A stretch of DNA of 58,910 bases from Mageeibacillus sp. UBA5436 (GCA_002427545.1 DIRM01000038.1:1-58910), one strand, 5' to 3'. Positions 1 to 8,618 are shown, counted from the stretch's first letter. Notes: generated by a model from the sequence alone, not told the origin. Translations and numbers: made by a program.

Positions 1-518
1 TTACAATAGGCTTAGTTATAGCTGCTTTCCAGAGTATGACAGGTCTTGAAATAATTAAAGGAATGGCTCCCATTGAAGAAGGACTATCAATTGTAGGTTC
101 TATTGCAGTAGTTCTTTGTGGAACTTTTCCTATATTATCTTTACTTACACGTTTGTTGGAAAAACCACTTGGCAAAGTTGGTTCTAAGATTGGTTTGGAC
201 GCCACCTCAACAGCTGGTTTAATTTTTACCTTAGCAAATTCAATTCCTGTATATAAAATGATGAAAGATATGAATTCAAAAGGAAAAATTGTTAATGCAG
301 CTTGGTTGGTACCTGCAACGGCTGCACTAGGAGATCACCTTGGTTTTACCGCAGGTGTTTATCCTGATGCGATTTTCCCAGTGGTTATTTCTAAAATCAT
401 TGCTGGTGTATTGGCCGTTGTTCTAGCTATGTTAATGACTAGACATGGTACAGAACTTGAAGATGCTCAAAGTTTACAAATGCAACAAAAGGTTGATACT
501 CAACCTACAAACTCATAG
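1..518 (+). CDS. eutH: EutH-family (ethanolamine-type) permease, C-terminal part
   Basis: Integral membrane transporter of the EutH family, which moves ethanolamine across the membrane. The frame is open from the left edge (first full codon at base 3), so the N-terminal half lies outside the window; the ATG at 36 is internal. The visible part aligns with the last third of EutH as I know it: a hydrophobic stretch, then L-T-R-x-x-E-K-P-L, a T-L-A-N-S-I-P segment, and the conserved A-L-G-D-H-L-G-F motif near the end, followed by a last membrane helix and a polar tail. The next gene, a kinase of the glycerol kinase family, starts 65 bp downstream on the same strand, suggesting one operon. No other eut or microcompartment gene is visible. 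The family is clear; the substrate is not, because the context is glycerol-like. Confidence 0.9.
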   Translation, partial: TIGLVIAAFQSMTGLEIIKGMAPIEEGLSIVGSIAVVLCGTFPILSLLTRLLEKPLGKVGSKIGLDATSTAGLIFTLANSIPVYKMMKDMNSKGKIVNAAWLVPATAALGDHLGFTAGVYPDAIFPVVISKIIAGVLAVVLAMLMTRHGTELEDAQSLQMQQKVDTQPTNS

Positions 519-583
519 AACAATAATTAGAATATATGAGAACAATATGCTGTTATTGTATTTGATAAATAAAGGAGAGAATT

Positions 584-2101
584 ATGGCAGCTAATCGTTA
601 TTATCTAGGAATTGATCAAGGAACAACAGGAACAACAGTTCTTTTATTAAATGAAAATTGGGAACAACTTGCACGCGGTTATTCGGAATATGAATTAGAA
701 TATCCCCATCCTGGGTGGGTTGAAAAAGATCCCTTAATTGTTTGGCAGTCAGTTTTAGCTGCTGTTCAGCAGGTTATTACGGAAACTGGTTGTAAACTAA
801 GTGAATTTAGATGTCTTGGCCTTGACAATGAAGGTGAGACTTGCATGGTATGGGATAAATTAACAGGCAAGCCAATATACAATGCAATCGTTTGGCAGGA
901 TAGGAGAACAGCACAAAGAGCAGATCAATTAGCAAAAGAACATGGTGATGAGATCCGTGAAAAAACGGGTGTAGTCATAGATAGTTATTTTAGTGCAACA
1001 AAAATTGAGTGGATTCTCAATCATGTAGAAGGCGCACGCGAAAGAGCAGAACGTGGAGAGCTCTTAGCAGGAACACTGGATAGCTGGGTCATTTGGAAAC
1101 TGACACATGGCCAAATTCATATAACCGATTATTCTACAGCATCTAGGACAATGTTAATCAACATTCATACAGGAACATGGGATAACGATATTTTAGGTTG
1201 GCTAAAAATTCCTAAAGATATTCTACCAACCATACATAATAGCTCTGAAATTTATGGTTATACTGATCCACTAGACTTTTTCGGAATGAAAATTCCTATT
1301 TCTGGAGCAGTAGTTGACCAACAATCAGCACTATTTGGACAAGCTTGTTTTAAACCAGGAGATGTGAAGACAACATATGGCACAGGTTGCTTTATGTTAA
1401 TGAATACTGGACCAGATATTGTTATGTCAGAAAATGGTTTAGTAACTACGATTGGTTGGGGGATTGATAATCAATTAACTTTTGCATTAGATGGTGGTGT
1501 TTATGTTGCAGGCGCAGCGATTAAATGGCTACAAGAAAAACTAGGATTTTTTGAAACTGCTAAAGAAACAGCTAAAATTGCTGAAGAAGCTGGAGGAACA
1601 GGTGGAGTAATGTTTGTACCTGCTTTTGCTGGTCTAGCAGCTCCTCATTGGGATCAATATGCAAGAGGAACAATTCTCGGATTAACCGGGGGTACTACCA
1701 AAGAACAATTAGTTTGTGCAACTTTAGAAAGCATCGCCTATCAAGTAAGAGATAATCTTGAAGTCATGAATCAAGATTCAGGCATTGAAATCAAGGTAAT
1801 GCGTGCCGATGGAGGCATGGTTGCAAATAGTTGGTTGATGCAGTTTCAGTCCGACATCATGGGCATACCTATTGATGTTCCAGTTATCACAGAAACAACC
1901 GCATTGGGAGCGGCTTATTTAGCAGCTTTGGGTGTAGGAGATTTTAGTAGCTTAGATGATATAGCAGAACACTGGAAGTTAGGCAAACGTTATGAACCTA
2001 ATATGAGTGAATCGAAACGAAATAATTTGTTATTTCATTGGAATAGAGCAGTTGAAAAAAGCAAAAACTGGGTTATTTCTGATGATCCATTTTTTAATTA
2101 A
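584..2101 (+). CDS. glpK: FGGY-family kinase, glycerol kinase-like, with altered active-site and regulatory residues
   Basis: ATP-dependent sugar/polyol kinase; the closest family is glycerol kinase (glycerol to sn-glycerol 3-phosphate). At 505 aa it has normal length, with FGGY N domain about 5-255 and C domain about 265-455. D-Q-G-T-T is at 11-15, the catalytic Asp is D245 (D-Q-Q), and G-T-G-C-F-M matches glycerol kinase. Two deviations stand out. The glycerol-binding N-Q-R-E-T is N-E-G-E-T here (82-86), so the substrate-binding Arg (R83 in E. coli) is Gly84. The His phosphorylated by HPr in Gram-positive enzymes (Y-H-F-F-G) is Asp231 in L-D-F-F-G. The start has AAAGGAGAG upstream. It sits between eutH and two GlpA/GlpB-like oxidoreductases. 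Family is certain; glycerol as substrate is likely but questionable given Gly84. Confidence 0.9.
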   Translation: MAANRYYLGIDQGTTGTTVLLLNENWEQLARGYSEYELEYPHPGWVEKDPLIVWQSVLAAVQQVITETGCKLSEFRCLGLDNEGETCMVWDKLTGKPIYNAIVWQDRRTAQRADQLAKEHGDEIREKTGVVIDSYFSATKIEWILNHVEGARERAERGELLAGTLDSWVIWKLTHGQIHITDYSTASRTMLINIHTGTWDNDILGWLKIPKDILPTIHNSSEIYGYTDPLDFFGMKIPISGAVVDQQSALFGQACFKPGDVKTTYGTGCFMLMNTGPDIVMSENGLVTTIGWGIDNQLTFALDGGVYVAGAAIKWLQEKLGFFETAKETAKIAEEAGGTGGVMFVPAFAGLAAPHWDQYARGTILGLTGGTTKEQLVCATLESIAYQVRDNLEVMNQDSGIEIKVMRADGGMVANSWLMQFQSDIMGIPIDVPVITETTALGAAYLAALGVGDFSSLDDIAEHWKLGKRYEPNMSESKRNNLLFHWNRAVEKSKNWVISDDPFFN

Positions 2102-2132
2102 TAAATTAATATATATATGATTTTATTGTATG

Positions 2133-2154
2133 CAATATTTATTTAAAAATATTG
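2133..2154 (+). other. intercistronic hairpin between kinase and dehydrogenase
   Basis: A perfect 8-bp inverted repeat, CAATATTT / AAATATTG, with a 6-nt loop. There is no T-run, so a role in mRNA processing or stability within the operon is more likely than termination. Confidence 0.4.
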
Positions 2155-2175
2155 AAAAGCAAAGAAGGTGAAAAA

Positions 2176-3618
2176 ATGATTCAAACAGATGTACTAATCA
2201 TTGGTGCAGGTGCTGTTGGTTGTGCTTTAGCCAGAGAATTAACAAAGTACGAAGTTGATGTTTTGGTAGTTGATAAAAATGAAGATGTGGGTGGGGTTGC
2301 CTCAAAATCAAATAGTGCAATCATACACACAGGATATGATGCTTCTCCAGGAACTTTAGAATCTCAACTGGTCGTTGCAGCTAACCCAATGTATGATAAA
2401 TTAGCTCAAGATCTAGATGTACCTTTTCAAAGAGTAGGGGCAATTTTACCTGCGTTCAGTGATGATCAATTTGAACAATTGCCATTTTTAAAACTCAAAT
2501 CTCTGCAAAATAATGTTTACGATGTGGAATATTTGACTCCCGAAAAACTTTTAGATTTAGAACCTAATTTAAGTCCAGAAGTAAAAGGAGGTTTATATAT
2601 TCCAAGAGAATCAATTATTGATCCTTTTCTGTTGGTCGTAGCTTATGCAGAAAATGCTGTAGAAAATGGAGCAAGATTTTTATTAGGAACAAAAGTTCTT
2701 GACATGGTGCAAGAAGAAGGTACTGTTAGCCGAGTAATCACGACAGGCGAAGAAATTCAAGCAAAATTTGTTGTTAATGCAGCAGCATTATATTGCGATG
2801 AAATAGCTAAGATGGTTGGCAAAACAGATTATAAAATTAATCCACGCAAAGGTGAATTTTATGTATTAGATCGCAATACTACTGTAGACATTAATCATAT
2901 TATTCTCCCGATACCAACCAAGCAGACCAAAGGGAAACTATTAGCACCTACCATACACGGAAATATCATTTGTGGTCCTACTGCAGATGATGGCGAGGAT
3001 AAATTAGACGCGGACACAACGGCAACTGGTCTTCAGAGCATTGAAGAAGATGTAAAAAGGTTAGTTCCTAATATTCGAATTTCAGACACAATTAAACAAT
3101 ATAGTGGCTTGCGTCCAAATTGTGAACCTGCTGGATACCATATTGAAACATATGATGATTTAACAAACTATGTAAATGTCGCTGGTGTTAGATCGACAGG
3201 TTTGACTTCATCGGCTAGCCTAGCTAAATATATTACGGAAAAATTGAAATCTATTGGAATGAACTCCAACTTTAATCTAAAGTTTAATCCAATTAGAAAA
3301 GGAATTCCTGTGTTCCGTGATGCTAGTAAATCAGAGCAGGAGGAGTTAATTAAACAAAACCCGCTTTATGGTCATATTATTTGCCGTTGCGAAACAGTTT
3401 CTGAAGGTGAAATAGTAGATGCTATTCATCGAAGTATTCCTGCACGGTCAGTGGATGCAATCAAGAGACGTTTACGCCCAGGTACAGGTCGTTGTCAAGG
3501 AGGTTTCTGTGGCCCACGAGTAATTGAAATTTTAGCACGTGAACAAAATATTTCGCCTGAAGAGGTAATGTTGAATCAACCAGGTTCTTACATGGTGTCA
3601 AGTAAAACTCGTGAATAG
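2176..3618 (+). CDS. glpA: GlpA-like FAD-dependent glycerol-3-phosphate dehydrogenase with BFD-type [2Fe-2S] domain
   Basis: FAD oxidoreductase of the DAO/GlpA family, predicted to oxidise the phosphorylated product of the upstream kinase (glycerol 3-phosphate to dihydroxyacetone phosphate if the substrate is glycerol). The 480-aa protein opens with an FAD Rossmann motif (I-I-G-A-G-A-V-G, about residues 8-15). It ends with a bacterioferritin-associated-ferredoxin-like domain whose cysteines C403, C405, C440 and C445 form C-x-C ... C-x4-C, a likely [2Fe-2S] site. I chose the ATG at 2176 because AAGGTG precedes it; a TTG 24 bp upstream is also in frame but poorly supported. It overlaps the next frame slightly and is followed by a second flavoprotein and a DUF1667 protein, the usual clostridial three-part dehydrogenase. 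Confidence 0.88.
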   Translation: MIQTDVLIIGAGAVGCALARELTKYEVDVLVVDKNEDVGGVASKSNSAIIHTGYDASPGTLESQLVVAANPMYDKLAQDLDVPFQRVGAILPAFSDDQFEQLPFLKLKSLQNNVYDVEYLTPEKLLDLEPNLSPEVKGGLYIPRESIIDPFLLVVAYAENAVENGARFLLGTKVLDMVQEEGTVSRVITTGEEIQAKFVVNAAALYCDEIAKMVGKTDYKINPRKGEFYVLDRNTTVDINHIILPIPTKQTKGKLLAPTIHGNIICGPTADDGEDKLDADTTATGLQSIEEDVKRLVPNIRISDTIKQYSGLRPNCEPAGYHIETYDDLTNYVNVAGVRSTGLTSSASLAKYITEKLKSIGMNSNFNLKFNPIRKGIPVFRDASKSEQEELIKQNPLYGHIICRCETVSEGEIVDAIHRSIPARSVDAIKRRLRPGTGRCQGGFCGPRVIEILAREQNISPEEVMLNQPGSYMVSSKTRE

Positions 3619-3640
3619 TTGGCTAATGAAAGAGGAAGAT

Positions 3641-4900
3641 ATGTATAAAATAAATTGCGATGTTGCTATTATTGGTGGAGGCCCTTCTGGTCTAGCTGCC
3701 GGCATTGCTGCGAAAAAACAAGGAATTAAAGATGTCTTAATTATTGAACGAGATGAGGCTTTAGGAGGAATATTGCAACAATGTATTCACCCAGGATTTG
3801 GTCTAAATTATTTTGATGAAGAATTAACTGGACCAGAATACTATGAACGTTTTGTGGAGGAAGCAGAAAAAGAAGGTGTCCGCTCTCTCTTAAACTCAAT
3901 GGTTTTGGAACTTCTTCCAGATGGAAAAATTGTTTGTGTCAATCAAGAATATGGAATGACAATGATTGAAGCAAAAAGTGTTGTATTAGCTATGGGCTGT
4001 CGTGAAAGAACTCGAGGTAATATCTGTACACCAGGTAGTAGACCTTCAGGTATATATACAGCAGGTTCGGCCCAAAGATTAATTAATTTGCAAAATGAAA
4101 AAGTAGGCGAAAAGGTTTTCATACTAGGTTCTGGTGATATAGGAATGATTATGGCACGTCGAATGACATTAGAGGGATCTGAAGTTGTTGCAGTGGCAGA
4201 AATCATGAAGGACCTCAGTGGCTTAACTAGAAATCGTGTGCAATGTCTTGATGACTTTAATATTCCGCTATTGCTTTCGCATACAGTGACACGTGTTGTT
4301 GGTAATTCACGGGTCGAAGGTGTATTTGTTGCTAAAGTTGATCAGAATTTTAAACCAATCATAGAAACTGAAGAATTCTATCCTTGTGATACGTTATTGC
4401 TTTCTGTAGGTCTAATTCCTGAAAACGAACTATCAAAAGGAGCAGAAGTAGAACTTGATCAGACGACGAAGGGACCTGTTGTAAACCAATTTATGCAAAC
4501 TTCAGTTCCAAATATCTTCGCCTGCGGAAATGTTGTTCATGTTAATGATTTGGTGGATAATGTAACCGTAGAAAGTCAGATTGCTGGTAAATATGCTGCG
4601 CTATATGCATTAAATCAATTTCCAGAAACTGTAACTGAAATTAAAACTCAAGCTGGTAATAATGTTGTTTATGTTTGCCCGCAAAATATTTGTCTGACAG
4701 AAGAAAAAGAGGGAGAGATACCACTATATTTCCGAGTCAAAGAATCGATGACAGGACCTCATATTAAAGTTCAGCAAGGCGATAATGTTCTTCAGGATAG
4801 AAAAAAAATAAAAGTTTCACCTGGTGAAATGGAGCATGTAGTATTGTCGAAAGAAGATTTGATTCAAGGCGAATTAGTTATTTCAGTCAGCAAAAGTTAA
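3641..4900 (+). CDS. NAD(P)/FAD-dependent oxidoreductase, GlpB/HcnB-like subunit
   Basis: Pyridine nucleotide-disulfide-type flavoprotein, the usual partner of the GlpA-like subunit in clostridial glycerol operons, probably passing electrons from the dehydrogenase to NAD(P)+ or another carrier. It has 419 aa. An FAD motif G-G-G-P-S-G is near residues 11-16, a G-G-I-L-Q-Q-C-I-H segment follows the first strand-helix unit, a second nucleotide-binding motif G-S-G-D-I-G lies about 165-170, and a typical A-C-G-N FAD-closing motif occurs near residue 290. The ATG at 3641 is preceded by AGAGGA; upstream in-frame GTG 3611 and ATG 3626 lack a good site. The spacing to glpA (22 bp) and to the DUF1667 gene (10 bp) supports an operon and a complex. 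Confidence 0.85.
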   Translation: MYKINCDVAIIGGGPSGLAAGIAAKKQGIKDVLIIERDEALGGILQQCIHPGFGLNYFDEELTGPEYYERFVEEAEKEGVRSLLNSMVLELLPDGKIVCVNQEYGMTMIEAKSVVLAMGCRERTRGNICTPGSRPSGIYTAGSAQRLINLQNEKVGEKVFILGSGDIGMIMARRMTLEGSEVVAVAEIMKDLSGLTRNRVQCLDDFNIPLLLSHTVTRVVGNSRVEGVFVAKVDQNFKPIIETEEFYPCDTLLLSVGLIPENELSKGAEVELDQTTKGPVVNQFMQTSVPNIFACGNVVHVNDLVDNVTVESQIAGKYAALYALNQFPETVTEIKTQAGNNVVYVCPQNICLTEEKEGEIPLYFRVKESMTGPHIKVQQGDNVLQDRKKIKVSPGEMEHVVLSKEDLIQGELVISVSKS

Positions 4901-4910
4901 GGAGAATTTA

Positions 4911-5276
4911 ATGAAAAAAGAAATTACTTGTATAACCTGTCCGATTGGTTGTGTAATTACGGTTGAAGGTGACGGTGACAAAATAATTTCCCTCACTGGA
5001 AATCAATGTAAGCGTGGAATAACTTACGCAGAAAATGAATTCTTAAATCCTAAACGTATTTTAACAACTTCAATCAAAGTCAATCATGGGAAAAAACCTT
5101 TGGTTTCTGTAAGATCAAATGAACCATTACCAAAAGAACAAATTTTTCAATATATGGAAGAAATAAAGAAAAAAGTAGTAGAGGCTCCAGTACAAATAGG
5201 AGATGTACTAATCGATAATATCGGTGGCGAGAATGTAAATATCATAGCAACCACATTTGTGGATGCCATAAATTAA
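4911..5276 (+). CDS. DUF1667 four-cysteine protein associated with GlpA/GlpB-type dehydrogenase
   Basis: A 121-aa protein with four cysteines in the first third (C7, C10, C14, C33: C-x2-C-x3-C, then N-Q-C-K-R-G), the DUF1667 pattern. Members are encoded next to GlpA/HcnB-like oxidoreductases. I infer a small metal or Fe-S electron-transfer subunit of that complex; the biochemical role is not established to my knowledge. The start has AAGGAGA seven bases upstream. It is the last gene before a terminator, so the operon probably reads eutH-glpK-glpA-glpB-like-DUF1667. Confidence 0.85.
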   Translation: MKKEITCITCPIGCVITVEGDGDKIISLTGNQCKRGITYAENEFLNPKRILTTSIKVNHGKKPLVSVRSNEPLPKEQIFQYMEEIKKKVVEAPVQIGDVLIDNIGGENVNIIATTFVDAIN

Positions 5277-5321
5277 AATTAGTCAGTTTTTTGATTAGCT
5301 TATAATGGAGCTTTTTAATGC

Positions 5322-5358
5322 GAAAAAAGGGGAATCTCGATAGGGGTTCCCTTTTTTT
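5322..5358 (+). terminator. Rho-independent terminator of the eutH-glpK operon
   Basis: G/C-rich stem (GGGAA ... TTCCC, extended by A-run/T-run pairing) followed by seven T. It lies 45 bp after the DUF1667 stop and before the thrB promoter. Confidence 0.75.
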
Positions 5359-5431
5359 GATGTGAATGATTTTGGTCTTTTGTGGATTTATGAAACATAT
5401 TTTTAAGAATGAAACATCAATTCTCAATAAT

Positions 5432-5440
5432 TGCTATAAT
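5432..5440 (+). promoter_or_regulatory. extended -10 promoter of thrB
   Basis: TGCTATAAT is a perfect extended -10 (TGnTATAAT) 28 bp before the thrB start. No good -35 is visible, which an extended -10 can tolerate. Confidence 0.5.
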
Positions 5441-5467
5441 AAAGATATTATTCAAAGGGGTTTTACT

Positions 5468-6466
5468 ATGCAAGAATTAACCGTACGTGTACCAGGTACA
5501 AGTGCTAATTTAGGACCTGGTTTTGATTGCCTTGGCATCGCTTTTCAAATTTATAATTGGTTCACTTTTCGTTGGCAAAAAATCGAAGATGTTGTCAGCC
5601 CTCAAGAACAAATAGATCAGCTTGCTATTACTAATGTTCGGCAATTGCCAATGATGGAAGCTTATGTTAAATATTGTACTTTATTTGATGTGGATTTACC
5701 TTTATTGGAATTAGTAGATTCATTAGAAAGTGATGTACCAGTGGCTAGAGGACTAGGGTCATCTGCAACTTGTTATACAGCTGGAGCAAAAGCAGCACAA
5801 TGGGTAGCTGAGCAATTATATGATAAACAGACGATTCTCAAAGAGATTGAAGGTCGTTTTGGTTCTTATAAAATTGATCCGTTTTCAAATGAAGCAATTT
5901 TAGCAATAGCAGCCATGATAGAGGGACATCCAGATAATATAAGTCCTGCTGTTTTTGGAGGATTACAAATTGCCTCGATTATGGAACAGAAAGATTTTCC
6001 GCATGTTTTGTATCAGACTTTGCCAGTTCATTCAACTGTCAATTTTATTATTTCCTATCCAAATTATAGTTTGAAAACAAAAAATGCTAGAGCCATTCTG
6101 CCAAAAAAAATTGATAGACAAGATGCTATTTTTAATTTAACAGCCTTAAGTTTTTTAATTCAAGGTATGGAAACAGGTGATCCTGTTTTACTCGAGCATG
6201 GTTTACAAGATCGTTTGCATCAACCTTATCGAGCCAAATTGATTGATGGATTTTATGATATATTAAAAATTGGTAAAAACGCAGGGGCCGTAGGTAGTGT
6301 TCTTTCCGGAGCAGGACCAGCTATCTTGACGATTTATCTTGATTCCGAAAATGGGGATTTAATTCAAGAGAAAATTCAAAATGAATTAGGCGAAAATTGG
6401 CAGGTGCTAAAATTAAAAATTGATCATTCAGGTATAAATATTAAAACAGGCAGAGAAAAATTTTAA
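5468..6466 (+). CDS. thrB: homoserine kinase
   Basis: Cytosolic GHMP-family kinase that phosphorylates L-homoserine for threonine synthesis. The 332-aa protein begins V-R-V-P-G-T-S-A-N-L-G-P-G-F-D, the ThrB N-terminus. It has the GHMP ATP loop R-G-L-G-S-S-A near residues 93-99, a G-H-P-D-N segment, and a C-terminal G-S-V-L-S-G-A-G-P-A motif. I use the ATG at 5468, with AAAGGGG seven bases upstream; the frame extends about 100 nt further upstream but that part does not look like ThrB and precedes the promoter. A hotdog-fold gene begins 2 bp after the stop, so the two are probably co-transcribed. thrC and hom are not in the window. Confidence 0.93.
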   Translation: MQELTVRVPGTSANLGPGFDCLGIAFQIYNWFTFRWQKIEDVVSPQEQIDQLAITNVRQLPMMEAYVKYCTLFDVDLPLLELVDSLESDVPVARGLGSSATCYTAGAKAAQWVAEQLYDKQTILKEIEGRFGSYKIDPFSNEAILAIAAMIEGHPDNISPAVFGGLQIASIMEQKDFPHVLYQTLPVHSTVNFIISYPNYSLKTKNARAILPKKIDRQDAIFNLTALSFLIQGMETGDPVLLEHGLQDRLHQPYRAKLIDGFYDILKIGKNAGAVGSVLSGAGPAILTIYLDSENGDLIQEKIQNELGENWQVLKLKIDHSGINIKTGREKF

Positions 6467-6467
6467 T

Positions 6468-7025
6468 ATGGAAAAAAACAAGAAAAATAATGGAAAAATG
6501 AATCCCAATGATAATTTAATACTTGAGACAGACGATATAAAAAATCTCAAAAAGCTAATTATTAATAGATTGGAACATCATCCTTTTTCTCAAAGTGTTG
6601 GTATTAATGTTTTATCAATTCAATATCGAAAATCGATTGTTGCGCTAAAAGTGGGAGAACAGCATTTAAACCCAAATGGTACCATTCATGGCGGAGTATT
6701 GATGACTTTAGCAGATAATGCTGCGGGAGCAGCCGTTCTTTACACAGGTCAGAAAACGCCAACTTTAGATTTGCATTATCGTTTTTTAAAACCTGTATAT
6801 GCAGGAGATTATTTGATAGCCGAAGCAGAAGTGGTCCAATCTGGTGGTCGTATTGTCGTGATTCATGTAAAAATAGAAAATGACCATCAATTAGTCGGAG
6901 ATGCTACAGCTTCATTTTACAAATTAGATTCGCATCAAAAAGAAATTCCATCTGAAATTTTTGAGAAAGTCGATCAATATATTAGAGAAAATATCACAAA
7001 GAACAAACATAATGATTCGGAGTAG
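6468..7025 (+). CDS. PaaI-type hotdog-fold thioesterase
   Basis: Predicted acyl-CoA thioesterase of the PaaI/4HBT hotdog family, 185 aa against a usual 130-150; the extra length is a charged N-terminal segment of about 30 residues. The family motif N-P-x-G-T-I-H-G-G-V-L-M-T-L-A-D lies about residues 67-82. The ribosome binding site before ATG 6468 is weak; an internal ATG at 6498 would remove part of the extension. It starts 2 bp after thrB, and its stop lies inside a large inverted repeat. The substrate is unknown. Confidence 0.8.
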   Translation: MEKNKKNNGKMNPNDNLILETDDIKNLKKLIINRLEHHPFSQSVGINVLSIQYRKSIVALKVGEQHLNPNGTIHGGVLMTLADNAAGAAVLYTGQKTPTLDLHYRFLKPVYAGDYLIAEAEVVQSGGRIVVIHVKIENDHQLVGDATASFYKLDSHQKEIPSEIFEKVDQYIRENITKNKHNDSE

Positions 7026-7047
7026 AAAAAGACTACTTCGAATCATT
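7011..7047. terminator. bidirectional hairpin between convergent transcripts
   Basis: Inverted repeat with 15-bp arms (AATGATTCGGAGTAG / CTACTTCGAATCATT, one G-T wobble) and a 7-nt loop. It overlaps the stop of the thioesterase gene and lies between convergent transcripts. There is no strong T-run on either side, so termination is inferred from position and stem strength. Confidence 0.55.
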
Positions 7048-7114
7048 AAAACAAGCAATTATTATTGATTTCATAAAGAAAAAACAACAAGCTAAAAAAT
7101 ACTGTTTCACATAA

Positions 7115-7840
7115 TTACAATATCTTTGAAAGAAATTGTTGAGATCTTTCTTCTTGAGGATTAGTAAAGAAATTACTTGGATCATGACTCTCTTCAATGA
7201 TCTGTCCTTCATCCATGAATATAATACGATTAGATACTTCTTTGGCGAAGCCCATTTCATGCGAAACAACGACCATGGTCATTCCAGATTCAGCTAGTTC
7301 TTTCATCAAATCTAAAACTTCACCAACCATTTCTGGATCAAGAGCAGAGGTAGGTTCATCAAACAATAAAACCTTTGGGTCCATCATCATGGCTCTAATT
7401 ATGGCAATTCTTTGTTGTTGACCACCAGATAATTGTTTGGGAAAAGCATCAATTTTTTCGGATAAACCAATACGATTTAACAATGTTTGTGCTTTTTCTT
7501 CAGCTTCTATTTTTGTTAATTTATGTCGTTTGACTGGTGCTAAAGTTAAATTATCTAAAATACTTAAATTAGAAAATAAGTTAAATTGCTGAAAAACCAT
7601 ACCCATTTGTTCACGAATTAAATTTAAATCAATTTTAGGATCGGTAATTTCCTTATCTTCAAACAGAATACTTCCAGAAGTCGGTGTTTCAAGCGCATTT
7701 AAGCAACGTAGTAAAGTAGATTTGCCAGAACCTGATGGGCCGATAATAACAGCTTTCTCACCAGCTTTAATTGTCAAATTAATATTTTTTAGTACTTTTA
7801 AATCATCAAAGTCTTTATATAAATTTTTAATCTCAAGCAT
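7115..7840 (-). CDS. polar amino-acid ABC transporter, ATP-binding protein (GlnQ-like)
   Basis: Cytoplasmic ATPase of a polar amino-acid importer, 241 aa, the normal GlnQ/ArtP size. Walker A G-P-S-G-S-G-K-S-T is at about 34-42, the Q-loop is V-F-Q-Q-F, the signature is L-S-G-G-Q-Q-Q-R, and Walker B with the D-loop is L-L-F-D-E-P-T-S-A-L-D; the switch His is in V-V-S-H-E-M. It overlaps the upstream permease gene by 8 bp and is the last gene of the minus-strand run argG-argH-binding protein-permease-ATPase. Substrate specificity cannot be read from this subunit. Confidence 0.93.
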   Translation of the reverse strand: MLEIKNLYKDFDDLKVLKNINLTIKAGEKAVIIGPSGSGKSTLLRCLNALETPTSGSILFEDKEITDPKIDLNLIREQMGMVFQQFNLFSNLSILDNLTLAPVKRHKLTKIEAEEKAQTLLNRIGLSEKIDAFPKQLSGGQQQRIAIIRAMMMDPKVLLFDEPTSALDPEMVGEVLDLMKELAESGMTMVVVSHEMGFAKEVSNRIIFMDEGQIIEESHDPSNFFTNPQEERSQQFLSKIL

Positions 7841-8552
7841 GCAAATATCTCTTTTCTACTAGATTAAATAAACGTTCTAGACCAAAAACAACAATTAAGT
7901 AAATAAGGGCTGCGGCAAAATATGGTAAGGCCGCCTGAAAAGTATTACTGACGAGAATATTAGCACCTCTTGTTAAATCGATCAAACCAATGAAACCACT
8001 GATTGAGGTTTCTTTGAATAGCGTAATAACTTCATTACCAAAAGCAGGCAAACAATTTTTGAAAGCTTGAGGCAAAGTAATTTTTTGCATTGTTTGTAAA
8101 TAACTTAAACCTAATGATCTAGCTGCCTCTTTTTCACCCTGACTAACGGCTTGTATGCCACTTCTAAAAATTTCTGCCATATAAGCTGCTGAATTGAGGC
8201 CAAAAGTTATAATAGCTACTAACCGCAAATTGTCTAAACCAATCAAAATGACATTAAACATAATTAATAATTGAATAGTTGTTGGCGTACCACGAATAAT
8301 AGTGATATAAATACTAGCAATTTTATTAAGTAAATTTAATATGAAACCAGATGGAGTTGCCCAAGATGGTTTAAGATCTTTATGTGATATACGAATCACG
8401 GCTAAAATTATACCTAATACCAAGCCAATCAAGAAAGCAAATAAAGTGACTTTTAATGTAGTAGAAAAGCCTTTAGACAAATATTTCCAATTATCATTAT
8501 TTATGAAAACCTTTTGAAAATTTTGAATAAAACTTTGGGCAAATATAAGCAT
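7833..8552 (-). CDS. polar amino-acid ABC transporter, permease
   Basis: Membrane permease of the HisM/GlnP type (3-TM amino-acid permease family), 239 aa, with about five hydrophobic helices. The conserved I-R-G-T-P segment follows the third helix. The EAA loop contacting the ATPase reads E-K-E-A-A-R-S-L-G-L-S around residues 145-155. It begins 66 bp after the binding-protein gene, across a hairpin, and overlaps the ATPase gene. The single permease gene implies a homodimeric channel. Confidence 0.92.
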   Translation of the reverse strand: MLIFAQSFIQNFQKVFINNDNWKYLSKGFSTTLKVTLFAFLIGLVLGIILAVIRISHKDLKPSWATPSGFILNLLNKIASIYITIIRGTPTTIQLLIMFNVILIGLDNLRLVAIITFGLNSAAYMAEIFRSGIQAVSQGEKEAARSLGLSYLQTMQKITLPQAFKNCLPAFGNEVITLFKETSISGFIGLIDLTRGANILVSNTFQAALPYFAAALIYLIVVFGLERLFNLVEKRYLHA

Positions 8553-8582
8553 ATGTTATCCTTTCATATTGAATAAACAGAA

Positions 8583-8608
8583 AAAACTGGCTTAAGTAAG
8601 CCAGTTTT
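8583..8608 (-). terminator. hairpin between binding-protein and permease genes (partial terminator)
   Basis: AAAACTGGCTTA / TAAGCCAGTTTT inverted repeat with a minimal loop. Read on the minus strand it is followed by a T-run. It lies just after the stop of the binding-protein gene and before the permease, as expected for an attenuating terminator that lets the binding protein be made in excess. Confidence 0.65.
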
Positions 8609-8618
8609 AATAATTGTA

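Noticed and set aside
3943..4206. Minus-strand frame inside the second flavoprotein gene
   Set aside because: It is a shadow of the plus-strand gene, which has clear FAD-binding motifs across the same bases.
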